Position numbers and translations under genes: made by a program. A model generated the notes under the pieces. That model saw only the letters and a program-made list of their open reading frames with translations. It searched no databases and was not told where the DNA came from. Shown here in pieces: positions 24,130 through 37,600 of a DNA stretch of 64,000 nt (its first letter is position 1; each line of letters starts with the position of its first letter). Source of the DNA: Eutrigla gurnardus (taxonomy: Eukaryota; Chordata; Actinopteri; Perciformes; Triglidae); NCBI GenBank assembly GCA_963514095.1, contig OY741275.1:6674151-6738150 (forward strand), read 5' to 3'.

Positions 24130-24240
24130 TAGAGTATAAGTAGAATGTAGCATAACATGGAAATACTCAAGTACAAGTACCTCTACATTGTACTTAAGTA
24201 TCGTGGTACTTGTAAATGTTACTTTCCACCACTGCAAAAT
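24130..24240. repeat. Dispersed teleost repeat (AAGTACAAGTACCTC type)
   Basis: The most complete copy in the window of the AAGTACAAGTACCTCTACAT ... TTACTTTCCACCACTGC repeat. Shorter fragments lie at 9520-9565, 13260-13340 and 14345-14470. Confidence 0.55.
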
Positions 24241-24339
24241 AATACTACTTTAACTTACATACATTTTTATCTCAGCAATTCCACCATAACACTCACAGGA
24301 TGATGTAAGAGGCTCACAACCTCTGATGAAACCCAGGCG

Positions 24340-24466
<127 letters not shown>

Positions 24467-24554
24467 ATAACTGATACCAGCCTACTGTCTCCGTCATGCC
24501 TGCCTACACTCACTCACACACACACACACACACATACAGACACTCTGTGTATGT

Positions 24555-24755
24555 GGTATTTTTACTTGGTAAATGGACCTGCATTTCCATAGTGCTTTTC
24601 GACCATGAGCATTACACTACATGTCTACAATCCCCATTCATCATCGGGACCTAATCTAATCTAACTCATTCACACACCGATGGCCTTCGGGGGAAATTTG
24701 GGGTTCGGCGTCTTGTCCAAGGACACTTCGGCATGGAGGAGCCAGGAATTGAACA
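24555..24755 (+). repeat. Dispersed teleost repeat
   Basis: Contains TAAATGGACCTGCATTTCCA, TGGGGTTCGGCGTCTTGTCC and AAGGACACTTCGGCATGGA. These are recognisable parts of a dispersed repeat widespread in fish genomes. The class is not assigned. Confidence 0.5.
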
Positions 24756-24956
24756 AACATCTGAGTTCTTCTTCCACCTCTGGTAGAAAATAACGTTGAA
24801 CTGAAATGGACAAATGAGTGATGGTTTTTCTGTCTGGTGCAGGCTGCTTTTTCAAGACTTTACTTCATTACACTAATGTTGCGGCTTGAGGGATCGCCAT
24901 TCCACTACCTCCATCATCACAATCACCTTCCCACCATCCATCATCTCCTCACTGTC

Positions 24957-24958
24957 GC

Positions 24959-25021
<63 letters not shown>
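24957..25021. repeat. (ATC)n trinucleotide array
   Basis: About 21 ATC units, giving spurious poly-Ile, poly-Ser or poly-Asp frames. Confidence 0.93.
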
Positions 25022-28000
25022 ATCCACTGCCTTCACTATTACCCTCATTTGTGATCCAAGACGGACAGTTTCCCCTCATGAAGGGTGTCGTAGGAGCTCA
25101 AGTGAACTCTTATGGACAGAATTGAACAAACTGTTTAATGCTACTGCTGTTTTGAATAAGAGTTATTAGGTATTCTGTTTTGTTGGGTCATAATAATATT
25201 GAATGAAGAATTTGGTTGTATATTGGGTTTAGAAATGAACTGCCCCACCTTGACTTCAACTGGAGAACTAAGTGATCCAGACAGCAATACCACATATCAA
25301 CTCAGACGTGAAGCTCAATTGTATAACATTTGTATATATATATATATATATATCTGGTTAAGTTAACATTTGGTCATCAGGGAGGGTGGCAGTTCATTTC
25401 TAAGTTGGAGAAGGAGTACTACTGTGAATTAGAGGACTTCTGTCAGATTACTGTTAAAGTGACTAGCTGAATAAGGCAGAATAAGAAAATACAGCACATG
25501 TAAACCAAGCAGGAACCAGTTGTGGTGTGAATCATTGTGAGAAGGAGTCAGGATCCAGTCTCCTCTTAGAACCCAGATAATAGATCTGCCGTCAACTTGG
25601 CAACATGTGCCAGGATGGTTAGATATTCATCCCTCAACTGTGTTGATCATTACACTGATATTTTAATCTATGAAGTAAAAACAAATTTTAAAAGTAAACA
25701 CTTTCAAACTAAATTGTTTTATCTCCGGTTTATGTTTTACCTTGATATTTTTTTCCATCTGGGAAAACAAAAGAAAAAAAGTGTCTTTTTGTAGTTCTTT
25801 TAAATGTCTCAGTTCACTAAACAAAAGGTATATTATCTTGTTTGTTAGCAAATTATGTGAATTTAAACTCACCGAGGAGAGAATATGAATGCTTTTATTC
25901 AAGAGAGGCCCTTCTGATGGAAGGTGAGAGACTACACACCCATAAGTGTGTCTGGAGCTACGATACCCGTGTGTTCGGTACCAGGATGTAACGTTACTCT
26001 TAAACAGGTCTCGCTCCTTCTTTCTCTTCCGGCTGATAAAAAGAGTCGCTGGATAAAACTCATCAGGTAAGTTACATAAGTGATGGAACCGTGTTGGTGA
26101 CGTACATTGTGTGAGACAAGAGATTTAGTTAGTGATGTTAGAAAACACTAAAACAAACTGAGACTTTCTTGACATGTAAAATAATCTTTTGAATTGACAG
26201 ATATCATATATATCATATCAATTCAAACAGGATCAAAACAGTATTTGTCCGTCATGGTTGAGTACTATTTTTTTTTTTTTTTTAAATAAGGTCCCATGGG
26301 AAACACCTTAAGAGACTTGACCTCTATTTAGAACATAATAGTGGTGCACTACAGCCTCTTGTGGCCAAAATTAGTTTTACATCAACAAACTGCCAATCTG
26401 TTTTTCATTCATAAACACAGGAGAGCAAAAGTATATCAGACATAGAAAATGCATTTATTTTTGCTCCTCACATGCCTCTCTGGGCCTCTGTATAATCTAC
26501 TTAAGTACAAGTAAAATCTATACTGCATTAAAACTCCAACAAGTACAATTTACTCAGAAAGTAAATAAATGAAACTGCTTATCTCAGCTGACAACAACTT
26601 TAAGAAAAGAGACAAATATGACCCCTAACTTTATGGAAGTGCAGTACAAATAACTTAATTATCATTTATAATCTGACAGGATTGGAAACACAAACCTGAA
26701 ACCAACAAAAGTGTCTGTTCCTCTTCAGCATCTTCATCTTCAGCTTATCATCTTCCACCATTCAGAGGCCAATCTGTCTAAACTCTTGAAAAGTATATGA
26801 AAGAAGAAGAGCAGCTTGTCTTGTTTGACCAAATTTAAATACGGCATGTAGCTTCTTCATACACTATAATGAAATAAATGTGCTCTTCTCATATCATTCA
26901 TCAAAAACACGACTGTACTCTCTCATATACCCCCAAATAATATTTCCACCTTTATATCAAGGTTTTCACTCCTAGCTGGTCTGATTATTTCAAAGCCTGG
27001 AACTCTCCGTTATTTTTATCCAAACATGTCAACAGATAAAATATGCTCTTATGTTGGGTTTACACACCAGCCCCAACGCTGTTACCTTTCATACACGTTT
27101 TTCAAGAACAGTGATGTTCATCGTTTAAAAAAAACATCTAACATAAGTCACTAAAGAATTGAATGAGTTTCATCTCCAGCAAAAAATGTCTTTGAGACAT
27201 TTAAAAAGCTGTTTCCTCAAGTTTCCAAAAGAGAAGACTCAGAGATAAATGTACAAATTAAAAGTGTTCTCCTAATTCAGCACCATGGTTTTATCAACAC
27301 ACAGCCCAGTTAGGCTGTGTTTTCATGTAACTTGACATTTGAGGCACCAGAGAGGAGGCGGGGCTTACCTCCATGTGGATTCCAACAAGATTTCATCAAT
27401 CACACCTTAAATAACCACTATTGCTGCTTTGTCCATGTTGTGATGTCCCAGACACCCGGGAGATCAAACGCCGTCCTGTCTGAGTTCATAACATCACCCA
27501 GAGGTGCTCGGTGGATATCTAGCAAGACACATGTCTGCTGGTTTACCACAGCCGGAAGAACCCAAAACAAACTATTTAGCTGTGATTTAATTACAATAAA
27601 GGGACAAAAAGGATGCTGAAATCACTCCATGATGATGGAATAATGCAAAGACACGACTTGGGTGATATCTACTGTGCGACTGAGGCAAATGAGGCAATTT
27701 TAACCGAACAAAACTATGAGTACAAACCAGAGACTGTCTAAACAGCAGATTATGGAGCAGCTACAGTGTTAGCATAGCCTAGCTGTGATCGATCCGAACA
27801 GCATTCAGGAAAACAGGCTTTTTAAATGGGATTTGCTTATCAAACCTTGACTTCTGACTTTTTACCAATCATTATGTTGTTGCTTTGGCATAATGTTTAT
27901 CAGTTTATTGCATTTGAATCACAACAACATTGTTTAATTTGGGCACACACAGCTGTAGTTAACCAGGCAATATGTGTCTTGCTATTTACAATGAATACAG

Positions 28001-28639
28001 CGTAATTCAATTCACCGAGAACCTCTGGGTGATGTTATGAACTCAGACGCCATAAGATAAGGCGGGTTATCTGGGACTTCAACATGTACAAAGCAGTAAT
28101 AGTGGTTGTTTCAGCCATGATTGGTGAAACGGTGACGGTGTCTACATGGAGGTAAGCCCCTCCTGCTCTCTGGCTCATCCAGTCTGGAAAATAAACAAAA
28201 TAAACATGACTGATCCTACGGCCAAACTTGGGTGGGTACCCAAACGCGGTGTGAACACGCGTCAACGAGGTCAATGAATGCTCTTATTTAGCTGCTAAAT
28301 AACATTGGGTTTGGCATGAAACGCGTCATTATATCCAATCGTGCAAAAGGATCAACTTTGGTATCAGTATTCTGTCTCTTTCCGACGGGTTGGGTTTCAT
28401 GCTTCAGGTGTCCACAACAAGGACCATGATTCAGGTTTAGACCCCCTTTAACAAAGGGAAAACCAACCAGTCTAAGTGGTTTCAGCTCCACCTGACATCA
28501 GGAGGTGAACTGTGTCCAGTGTCCCACACGCCTCTGTATGTAACCCAGGATTTTGCGCTGGACGAACGCGCCCACACACATAGATGGAGTCTGTTCACGT
28601 CAGTGTGTGCCCTCCGTGTGTGTGTGCGTTCTCCCTGCG

Positions 28640-28771
28640 TCACGCCGAGCCCAGGCTGTCGAACCCGCAGAACTTCCACCGTTTCTCCAGAGTTGCTCCG
28701 ACGCCGCTCAGCTCCTGCCTGAACATGCTGGGGAGACGGATCATGAGACGCTCCAGCTCCGCTGCCGACAC
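28640..28771 (-). CDS. enox1: enox1 terminal coding exon
   Basis: A 132 bp exon encoding 43 residues and TGA. Contains RLPSMFRQELSGVGATLEKR and ends KFCGFDSLGSA. The SGVGATL segment matches the motif proposed as the adenine-nucleotide site in ENOX proteins. The acceptor is CTGCCCCAG. The 3' UTR lies below 28640; its end was not found. The short intron at 28772-29031 has nothing else. Confidence 0.92.
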   Translation of the reverse strand: MSAAELERLMIRLPSMFRQELSGVGATLEKRWKFCGFDSLGSA

Positions 28772-30076
28772 CTGGGGCAGACAGACAGACAGCAGGGAGA
28801 CAGAGGGACAGACAGCAGGGAGGCAGAAAGAGGAGAGCAAGGAGAAAGGAAAGTAGAGACAGCAGGGAGACAGACAGGATAAGAAGAACAGAGATCAGAT
28901 ATTTAAATATGATGAGAGAAAGAGGAGCAGCAGTTTTGACCCTTTAATGTTTTAGACTCTTGGATGTGATCCATTTCTTCTCTGTGTTGTGTGTTTAATG
29001 CATTGTGTGTGTTATCTATGAGCTTGTGTACCTTTGAGTCCAGTCTCTGTATGTAGGACCACAGATACTCCAGGTTGGCCCCAAACGGATGGACGTGGAG
29101 GAAGGTCGATATAACACCTGCAGAGATGAAGACAAACTGATCAGTACAAACACGTCTCTGACATGTAAAGTTACGTTGTTGACGAGGAAAATCTAAATCG
29201 GACCCCTACAACACCCAACACCCCTATATTAATGGATTTATGCATTTCATCTACCCGGATAAGAAACAGTACATTTTTATTTATTTATTTATTTACACAA
29301 TATACAATTAGAAAAGGCACATATGTCATCCATCCATCATCAACTGCTTATGCTGTTCAGGGGTGGGGGTGGGGGGGCAGGTCACTAGACTATCAAAGGG
29401 CTTTTGACTGTGGGAGGAATCCGGAGAACCCGGAGAGAACCTGGAGAGAACCCACGCTATCCCGGGGAGAACATGCAGACAGTCCAAACAATTGAAACTG
29501 AGCTAGCGATAAAGAGGGAAATTGCAGTGCCAAAAAACAACAAAGAAAAACAAAACAAAGTGATCAATCATCAAGATAATGGACCCCCCAGCAAATACAG
29601 CAAATATGAAAACTGAGCATCCAACAACATGCTACTAAAGTCTTGTTTTCCTGCTTATCCTGTGATTTAATTTTACTTACAGATATGTTTTGCCGTGTCA
29701 AAGTGAATCACAACATGCTTTTGATTGTGCAGCTGCATTGTTTTCTTTAAGGACTATAAAGGCAGCAGAGAGAGGGAGCTGACAGAGTGGATGTTACTGC
29801 AGCGGAGCAGCCGTCTGCATGCTCATGACGTGCTGCACAATAAACAAGTGGCTGCATGAAAAACGCTGGCTGGAGCAGAAAACACTGTTGACTTGATTGT
29901 TTCTGAGAGGTCCTGCAAAGGTAGGCAGCCATGCAGAGGGAGCGAAGGGATAGAGTGGCGTCCCCTGGAGGACGCCGCAAAGCCAAGATTTATTTCCTTG
30001 ATTTATGTGGCGAAACGCTGGCAATTACAGACGGACCTAATTCAATTCCTTCCGCCAAGCCTGCTCGTGTGGAACA

Positions 30077-30108
<32 letters not shown>

Positions 30109-33100
30109 TGTGCACCAGTTTAATTTCAAGCTTGCACCAAACAGGGCAAGAAAAACCCAACATGCATTTTTTTCCATCAAAGAATTAGTGTGATGCCTCC
30201 TCTCCACTAAAGGAACTTTCATTTTATTTTTAACAAACAACGTTTTTTAGATACACGTCATTGAAGAGGAGACAACTGCTGGCTGATGTTTTGGATATTA
30301 ATGACAGAGATATAAAGAGTGATGTCCTTCTCTTCAACTACGTCTTGCCAATAATGCAAATAAGTGCATTTGCAAAAGAGGCAAACTATTTATGACTTAC
30401 AGCAAGAAGAGGGGGACTAGACGGAACGAGACACTAACACAGTATCGAGATTACAGTGACATGTTGTTGATTGTGTACGCAATCACTCACCATTCACTAC
30501 TCCTTACTCACTATGCAGGGAGATGGAAGGCCAAAGTGGACTTAATTTATTTTTGGGATCTGAAAATGTAATTATCCAATAGTATTGTGATTTTCCACAT
30601 ATGTTATTTGAATAGTTTGAAATGGACAATATGTTCCTTTTGAAAATTAAAATGCAATATAAAAAGTAACCTTGAGTTTCCATTTATGCATGAAATATTT
30701 AAAGGCGCAGTGTTTAATAACTGTCCACCTGCAGCATTTCCCCTCTAGCACTGGCTCCATACAATCGAAATCTAGTTATCAGCTACGAAAAAAAGCCAAC
30801 TACCGGTACCAACTTACAGCAGGACAAAAACATCATCCACAACAGTTCAAACTCAAAACAACACTGTTGTCTTGTAATCGTCATAGTTAAACCTTCTGTG
30901 CTTTTATGACACTAACTGTGGGCTTCATGTTGATACTTTGGATAAATCAAATGATTAAATCTAAAGAAATTACAAAACGTGTAGGCCTACATTTTACACA
31001 TCCAGCAGGACTAAAACATGCTCATGATTTTCAGAGTTAATGAGTGTGAGAGTCCCAACATCACCGCAAGCAATCAATACAGCGTCACAGTGGGTTCCAT
31101 CTGCATTTGACGGTGGTAGTTGTATTAGTAGTAGTAATAACAGCAGTAGTATTAACATTTGTAGTCCATGGTTGAAGGCACAGCCACGTTTCTCCATCGG
31201 TCCCAGCGAAAAAAGAGACTCTGAAGAGCAGCTTGTCACTTAAAATGGAATAGAGCTGGTCCACCTTAAAGGTCAGTCCACCTTAAGTGTTCCCGAGTTG
31301 TTGCTAACTTCGGGGCTAACCTCCTTCACTTTAACTATCAGCTGGCTGACAACAAGACACGTTGGGTGCAGTCGAATAGTCAAAAAATAAGGTCCTAACT
31401 CCTATTCCTATCTCCTATTCCTTGACCTCTGGGGAAAACGTCACGGGGTTAAGGAAAGGCGATAGGAGAACTCAAAAGGACTTAGGAATAGTCGACCACG
31501 GTGCTCAGAGAATCCGACCGGACTTTCACTAGGCTACGTGATTATAACGCGGCCGCTGATGATTGACAGCTGATGATCGGCACCGGCGATTGACGTGCGT
31601 CTGCGCTGGAGAAACTACAATAATGGACTACAAAAAACGCGTCGTCCACTTCTCCACATGTTGGTTTTATAAACAGCTGGTTCACTGACCGGCTTCAGGT
31701 CCAGCAGCTCCTCCTTTCTGTTTGACCGGTTGCTTTATTTACTTTTCATTTGTGGTTTTAGTTTCGTTTTTGTCAAACATTTGTAACATGATTGAAATAA
31801 AATAAAATAAAATAAAAACATTCAATTATTATCACTGTCCACACATTTATCTCCTTTCCTATCGCATAGGAAGGTCCGTTGCATCCTATGCTAAAGGAGC
31901 TCTGAAAGGAAGCATTGGAGCTCCTTTCCTTTGCAGTTAGAGAATCCGAACGGCTCTTATCATGGCGGCCACTTGTTTACTTCCGGGTCACTTCTTCAGT
32001 TAGGAACCTTCCTAAGCAAAAAAGACTATTCGACTGCACCCAGGAACTTAGTTTGAGCCTCCTCATGGATATTGATGAGTTGTGGCATTTATTCACCCAC
32101 AATGCACTGCTGCATTCACGCTGTAATGTTACTGCTGACTTCATACTCACCGTCATCGGACAATCGCTAACATTACATCAGGCTGTTAGAACATCAGTGA
32201 AACCCTGACATCTCCCCAGCTAAATGAACGGATGTGATGGATGATTTAACATTATTATCATCAGGTAATTGTTGCAGCTGGGTGGACTATTAGACTCAAC
32301 ATACGCAATACTAGTATGGTATCGGTGCATCCCTATCCATTAATATCAACATGATCCTCATCTGGGTGAATATAAACTGAATGTTTTGTGCCGAATGAGC
32401 AGCCAGCAGGAAGACAGAGCGCTGGGCCTCCTTTTTCCTTCATATCTGGATTTTCTGGGCGCCACTAAGAGAGATAAATGTGCTGTTGTTCTCTCCTCTG
32501 CTCCGGACAAAGCGGCCGCTTCACTACAAATAACCCAGATGTCTCGGTGCTGCTCTCTATGCTGCTGCTGCTGCTACACTGTGTAACATGAGGATGTAAC
32601 CAAAGTAATGAATTCAGTCCAGCTGCTGTGTTGCTGCTGCACAGAGTGAGATGCATGACTGTGATCTGAGAGGATGATAGAAAGAGAAAGACGAGACGGC
32701 AGCCAGTTACTGGTTCTGGTTGAAAGACCTCTGACAGCCCCAGACACCAGACTGAGTGTTGGTGTGAACCTGATGGCAGCGAGTCGGAGCTGTCAAGTTC
32801 AAGTCCTGCCATCCTGAATGCTCTGAAACACTCACAGAGGCCTGCTGTGCTTTGAACTCCATTCTAGTGAAAGATTTAAAAAAAACCAGTGTGTGTACTG
32901 GGAGAGTTCTTCACACCAGCAGGAACTGAGGCAAAAGCCAACATTTACCGGAAACAATAATGGAGAATGATAAGAAATGATGCCAACTTAAATAAAACAT
33001 AATATGTGGATTAGTAGAGAAGATGCTCAGTGTGATGCTGTGTATCATCACACGTAACCATGAACAATAGACACCATATTCATCAAGGAAAACCAGCCGT

Positions 33101-34469
33101 GGCCAAACGCTGACTCGGCGTCTGGTGCTGAGAAGTTGAGAACGTTTTAGCTTTCATGCTTCTCAAAAACGTGAAGTTAAACGCAAATGATAAACGTAAA
33201 TTGAAAAAAAGCTAAACTACTTGGTTATGTTTAGGCAACAAAACTATAGATGACACGGAACATGACTGTCAAAAGGAAACAAAATCCATGATAAAAATAC
33301 ACACAGCTGGAAACCTAATTCACAATCCAGTTTAGTTGTATGGGAATGTAATTTTAGTGTCATTATAGGCCTACACTTTTAGGGACATTTTTGATGTTTT
33401 TAAAAAAGCATTATAGTGAATATATGTTACGATAAGTGGTCATCATTTGGTTTAATAAACATACATTGTATGATGTTCTATGTGATTTAATGATTACTGA
33501 CAGCCATAATGCAGATTCCTTCATGGTGAATATTTGAATACACAGCTTGATATATTTACCCAGCAGCAGGGCCTCCTTCTCTGACGCCACCGCACCTCTC
33601 ATGATGACCTCACTCCTCCTCTCTCTGTTGAGGTACGGCGAAGGACCGCGCCCATTCATCACCTAGCAAAACACATGACCGTTACACACGTGACACATGA
33701 GAGCTAATGCTAACATGCGCACAGATACGCTGTAATAAAATAATAATAATAATAATAATAAAAGTCTATTTTTTCAGGGGTTTGATGCCCAATAAAAAGG
33801 CACAAAATATCTGAGTCTCTGGCCGCAGAGCAGCAACTGAGCGGCAGCGATGCAGACAGCGCTGTGTATGTGTTTAGCTCTGTTAGCTGTTAGCGGTTAG
33901 CCAAACACACCGCCAAATCAACAAACATGGGTGAACTGATATCTCTGTGGACATACAGTCCATACAGTCCCCCCCCCCCCCCCCCCTTGAGAGTAGTGAG
34001 TGACAAGTCAGCAGGTATTTAATGGCGGTATAAAACAGACAATAAAACGTGTTCAGAGGAAGTGTAACATCAGTCAATGCAACATCCAAAGGTCCTCGAG
34101 CATGACGCCAACACTGAACACCATAAATATGATGCATTATAGGATTATTATTGCTGCAGCAGTATAAGAGAATAGCTGTGGACAGACACACACATGCACA
34201 TTCACACAAACATGAGCAACGGCATGTTTCTCCTGGTGGATCCAATCATATCAGATAGAATCACATTTTACTGCATGTGCCATGTCATTTTACTGCATGG
34301 AGCTGGCAATACTGCTGTACATTCACTGCATAACATGTACTTTTACTACATGGAGCGGACATAGTGTTATATTTGTACTTTTACTTAAGGATCTGAGTAC
34401 TTCTTCAGCCACTGATCCATATACACACACAAATACTGCATCCGAGCGAGCACTTATATATATATACTG

Positions 34470-34503
<34 letters not shown>

Positions 34504-34648
34504 ACAAACAAAGCATCATATTAAATAAAAAGCATCATACACTCAGAATAGTATCAGTGTAACATGTTTTATGTAACCGTGTCCTTCCAACCGCAAGTCA
34601 GTTTCCAGTTCAGCGGGTTTGGGGTTGAACGTTCATCTCCCATAATGT

Positions 34649-34697
<49 letters not shown>

Positions 34698-37600
34698 ATG
34701 GCTGAGAACACAGAATAACCAGAATAAAAGGCCTGAACTCTCCTTCTACCTCCCAGGTCACTGCAACGCTCACAACCGCTGAGAGTGTGTCCTTCTTTAA
34801 AATTGTTTTCTGTCAGCTCTACAGTCTATTGTACTGTTTTATACAAATATGCAACACCACATTTTTCATCAACATAATAGGGAGACATTTTAAACGGATG
34901 CATCTGCCAAAATATTCATCCAGAATCAATCATAGTTACGGCCCTATTGTTTTTGTAGAGATTATTTTTCTGCTGCGTGGGCGCATTTTTGAGGAGCTTT
35001 GCATTTTGTACACGCTGCAGAACTGGTGAAAATGGCAACGTTCCGCAGTGATTGGAGAGTTCAGTGGTCTCCATAGCGCCACCAAATGGATGAAATTTTC
35101 TGGGATCATTGCTTTAATCTGTCACAATATACAGCATTTATTTGTGCATTAATTGGATGCATAGACTCTTTTCACACATGCTTGAACTAATTTCATAATT
35201 TCATGTGGTAATTGTCATTTTTGACACCCATGGTATTATAAAAAACGGTGCACTAGCATATAGAGATTGGGTTTGGTGGGATCACTGCATTCGTGCATAA
35301 GATTTGTTTTTTTCCGCCCAACAGGAAGTCGGTCATGTTGGAGCTCTATAGCGCCCCCTAATGTCTGAAAGGCCTTAGTTGGGAGGAAGTTGCCCCGACA
35401 TTCACAGAATGTGAATGAACGGAAACACAGCCTACTCCTCCCTGAGTGTCCATCAGATTGGTTTCAAATTTGGTTGTAATAACCCTACAGATAATGTGAT
35501 GCTAAATTGCGAAGTAATAGTCAATATCTCGCACAATTATGTCATGGCTTTCCACAGTGAGGCAAGAAATATGTTTGGCCACAACACAGTAGCTGTCACG
35601 CCGGTGTGGTAATGTCTTGTCTTGGGGTTTTGTCTTGTCATTTCCTGTTTTATTTTGAAAATAACTCCCTTCTCGTTTCAGGTCACTTGCCCTTCCTCAT
35701 GTGTTCCCTGGTCTGATGTCATCCCTGATCCCTGATTGTTGTCACCTGTTGCTCGTTATCCCTCTGTGTATTTAAGTCTGCGTCTCCCCTTGTCTTGTGC
35801 CAGTTCGTCCTTTGTCACGTCAAGAGCCACAGCCTTACCAAGCCAAGTTTGTATTTTTGCATTCCTGTTTTTCCATGTGCATTATTTTTCATAGCCTGTT
35901 TTTCCTCCCTGTGGAGCGGTCTTTTGTTTGTTCATTTTTATTTTAGAAATAAAGCCTTTTTCCAGCCACTGCCCTGCATCTGAGTCCTCCCTCCTTGCCA
36001 AACCTGACAGTAGCTGTTGTAACCTGATTTCACAAAGTCCAATCTGCACCAAATTCCATATGCTGGATGAGAGTCCAGGCCTGAAGGCAGCCACACACTC
36101 ACAATGTGTTATAGTCATAGCACCACCTACTGACAACAGGAAGTAAGCCTTATGCGACGACAAAGATGATTAGCTTCTTGAAATTTACATGGTGTTATCT
36201 CAACATGATATTCAGCAACATGACGTGTAATTAGTATGTGTGTGTTCTGTAGCCTAACGGTAGACGATGGATGGTGTTCTATAGCGCTACATAGTGGATA
36301 CGGGAGGTAGTACAACATTTGCAAGACGTAATTTACAGCACCACACGCTTTACGCAGAAAGTACCACGTGAGCATAAGGGCCGGTGGAGCCGATCCCACC
36401 TGACATTTTGGACGAAGGCAAGCTTCACCTGGACAGGTCACCAGTTTAACAGTTAACCTTGATGGCTTCGGACTGTGTGTGTGAGAGATCCCAGAGAGAA
36501 CCCACACTAACACGGGGAGAACATGCAAACTACACACAGAAGGAACCCGAACCTGGAGTGTGTTCTTGGTGTGTTCTCAAATTGCAGTTTTTACCTTCTC
36601 ATGTAGCTCTCCATTGGTTGCCTCCACAGCTTCCCCATTACTGCTGAGCAGCTGAAGACACACAGAGACAGATAACAGGACATTTGGTCAGTTGCAGTGA
36701 AACCCAGAGTGAGAACAAAGATTCATGTGCAGCAGAGGAGCGTTTGTTTTCTCTGCTGTTGTTTAATAGATGACACGGTTAGAGGAGAAAACAGAGGAGT
36801 CAATAACACTGCAGAGTGTGTTTGTCTCCTACATCTGCACACTGCAGAAACACTGAGCTGATGAATGATTGAAGAGGACATCAAAAACATGCGTGATGCA
36901 ATTCAATACAATACAATACACAACTCTGATGAAATGTACCTTCACTTCTCAAACATATTTACCTAATCAGTTTTTTTTTTGCTGCATATTGATGTATAGA
37001 AGTAAATGGCATAGTAGGGCCATTGTAAATTAATACAAATAAATAATTTAGGGAGGGAGGTTCCAGTCAGAGAAAACTTTTTTGAGATTCAAGTTTTGAA
37101 TCTATGAGAAAAACTTAGATATTCTCTGTAGTAGTGGTACATTAATGGGGAAACATCAGATATTCTCTGGGAAAAAAAGAAAATATTCTCTAAGGTTATA
37201 ATGTCATTCATTTGCAAGAAAGAATGTAGAAATTGTGTATAATCTTGGTAACGCCAGCCGTGCCTGAATTTCGTTACTCCTGTTTTTGGTTTCTAAACAA
37301 ACACACCAAACTCAACCAGGCACTAGTTGAACCAACCAGTACGTCCCAAATACTGATATTCTGCCAAAATATTTCCAAATCCTCTCCGTCTCCGTCTCCA
37401 GCCTGAAGCCATCCATCATTACTGCGGTTCCACTAAATGACAGCTGCAACGACTCTACACAGCTGACAAGCAGTTATCCATCAACAAAGCTCTCATCATA
37501 GAGGCTGACAAGCTTTCCTTAGTAAAACAACCACAGCGACAGATGGACTCCTCTCACCTTAAAGCACCACATTATTAAAAACCACAGCTTTGAGCAGATC

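Larger units (their letters stand above)
29118..33559. other. enox1 intron (29.1-33.6 kb) with repeats
   Basis: No exon or other gene seen. Contents: a reverse-strand SINE fragment (about 29325-29490), a (TG)n array (30078-30102) and the second TIR element copy (31364-32041). The rest is unique-looking AT-rich intron. Confidence 0.6.
33663..36594. other. enox1 intron (33.7-36.6 kb) with repeats
   Basis: Holds (AAT)n near 33736-33760, a C run (33970-33987), (TA)n near 34455-34492, (GT)n at 34647-34695, an old dispersed repeat with CTATAGCGCCCCCTAATG (about 34950-35590), the solo LTR (35594-36009), more of the old repeat (36015-36140), and a SINE fragment (36480-36545). No gene seen. Confidence 0.6.

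Noticed and set aside
31915..32208. A 97-codon plus-strand frame at the end of the TIR element
   Set aside because: It begins inside the element and runs into unique intron sequence. The matching copy at about 21.9 kb does not keep it.
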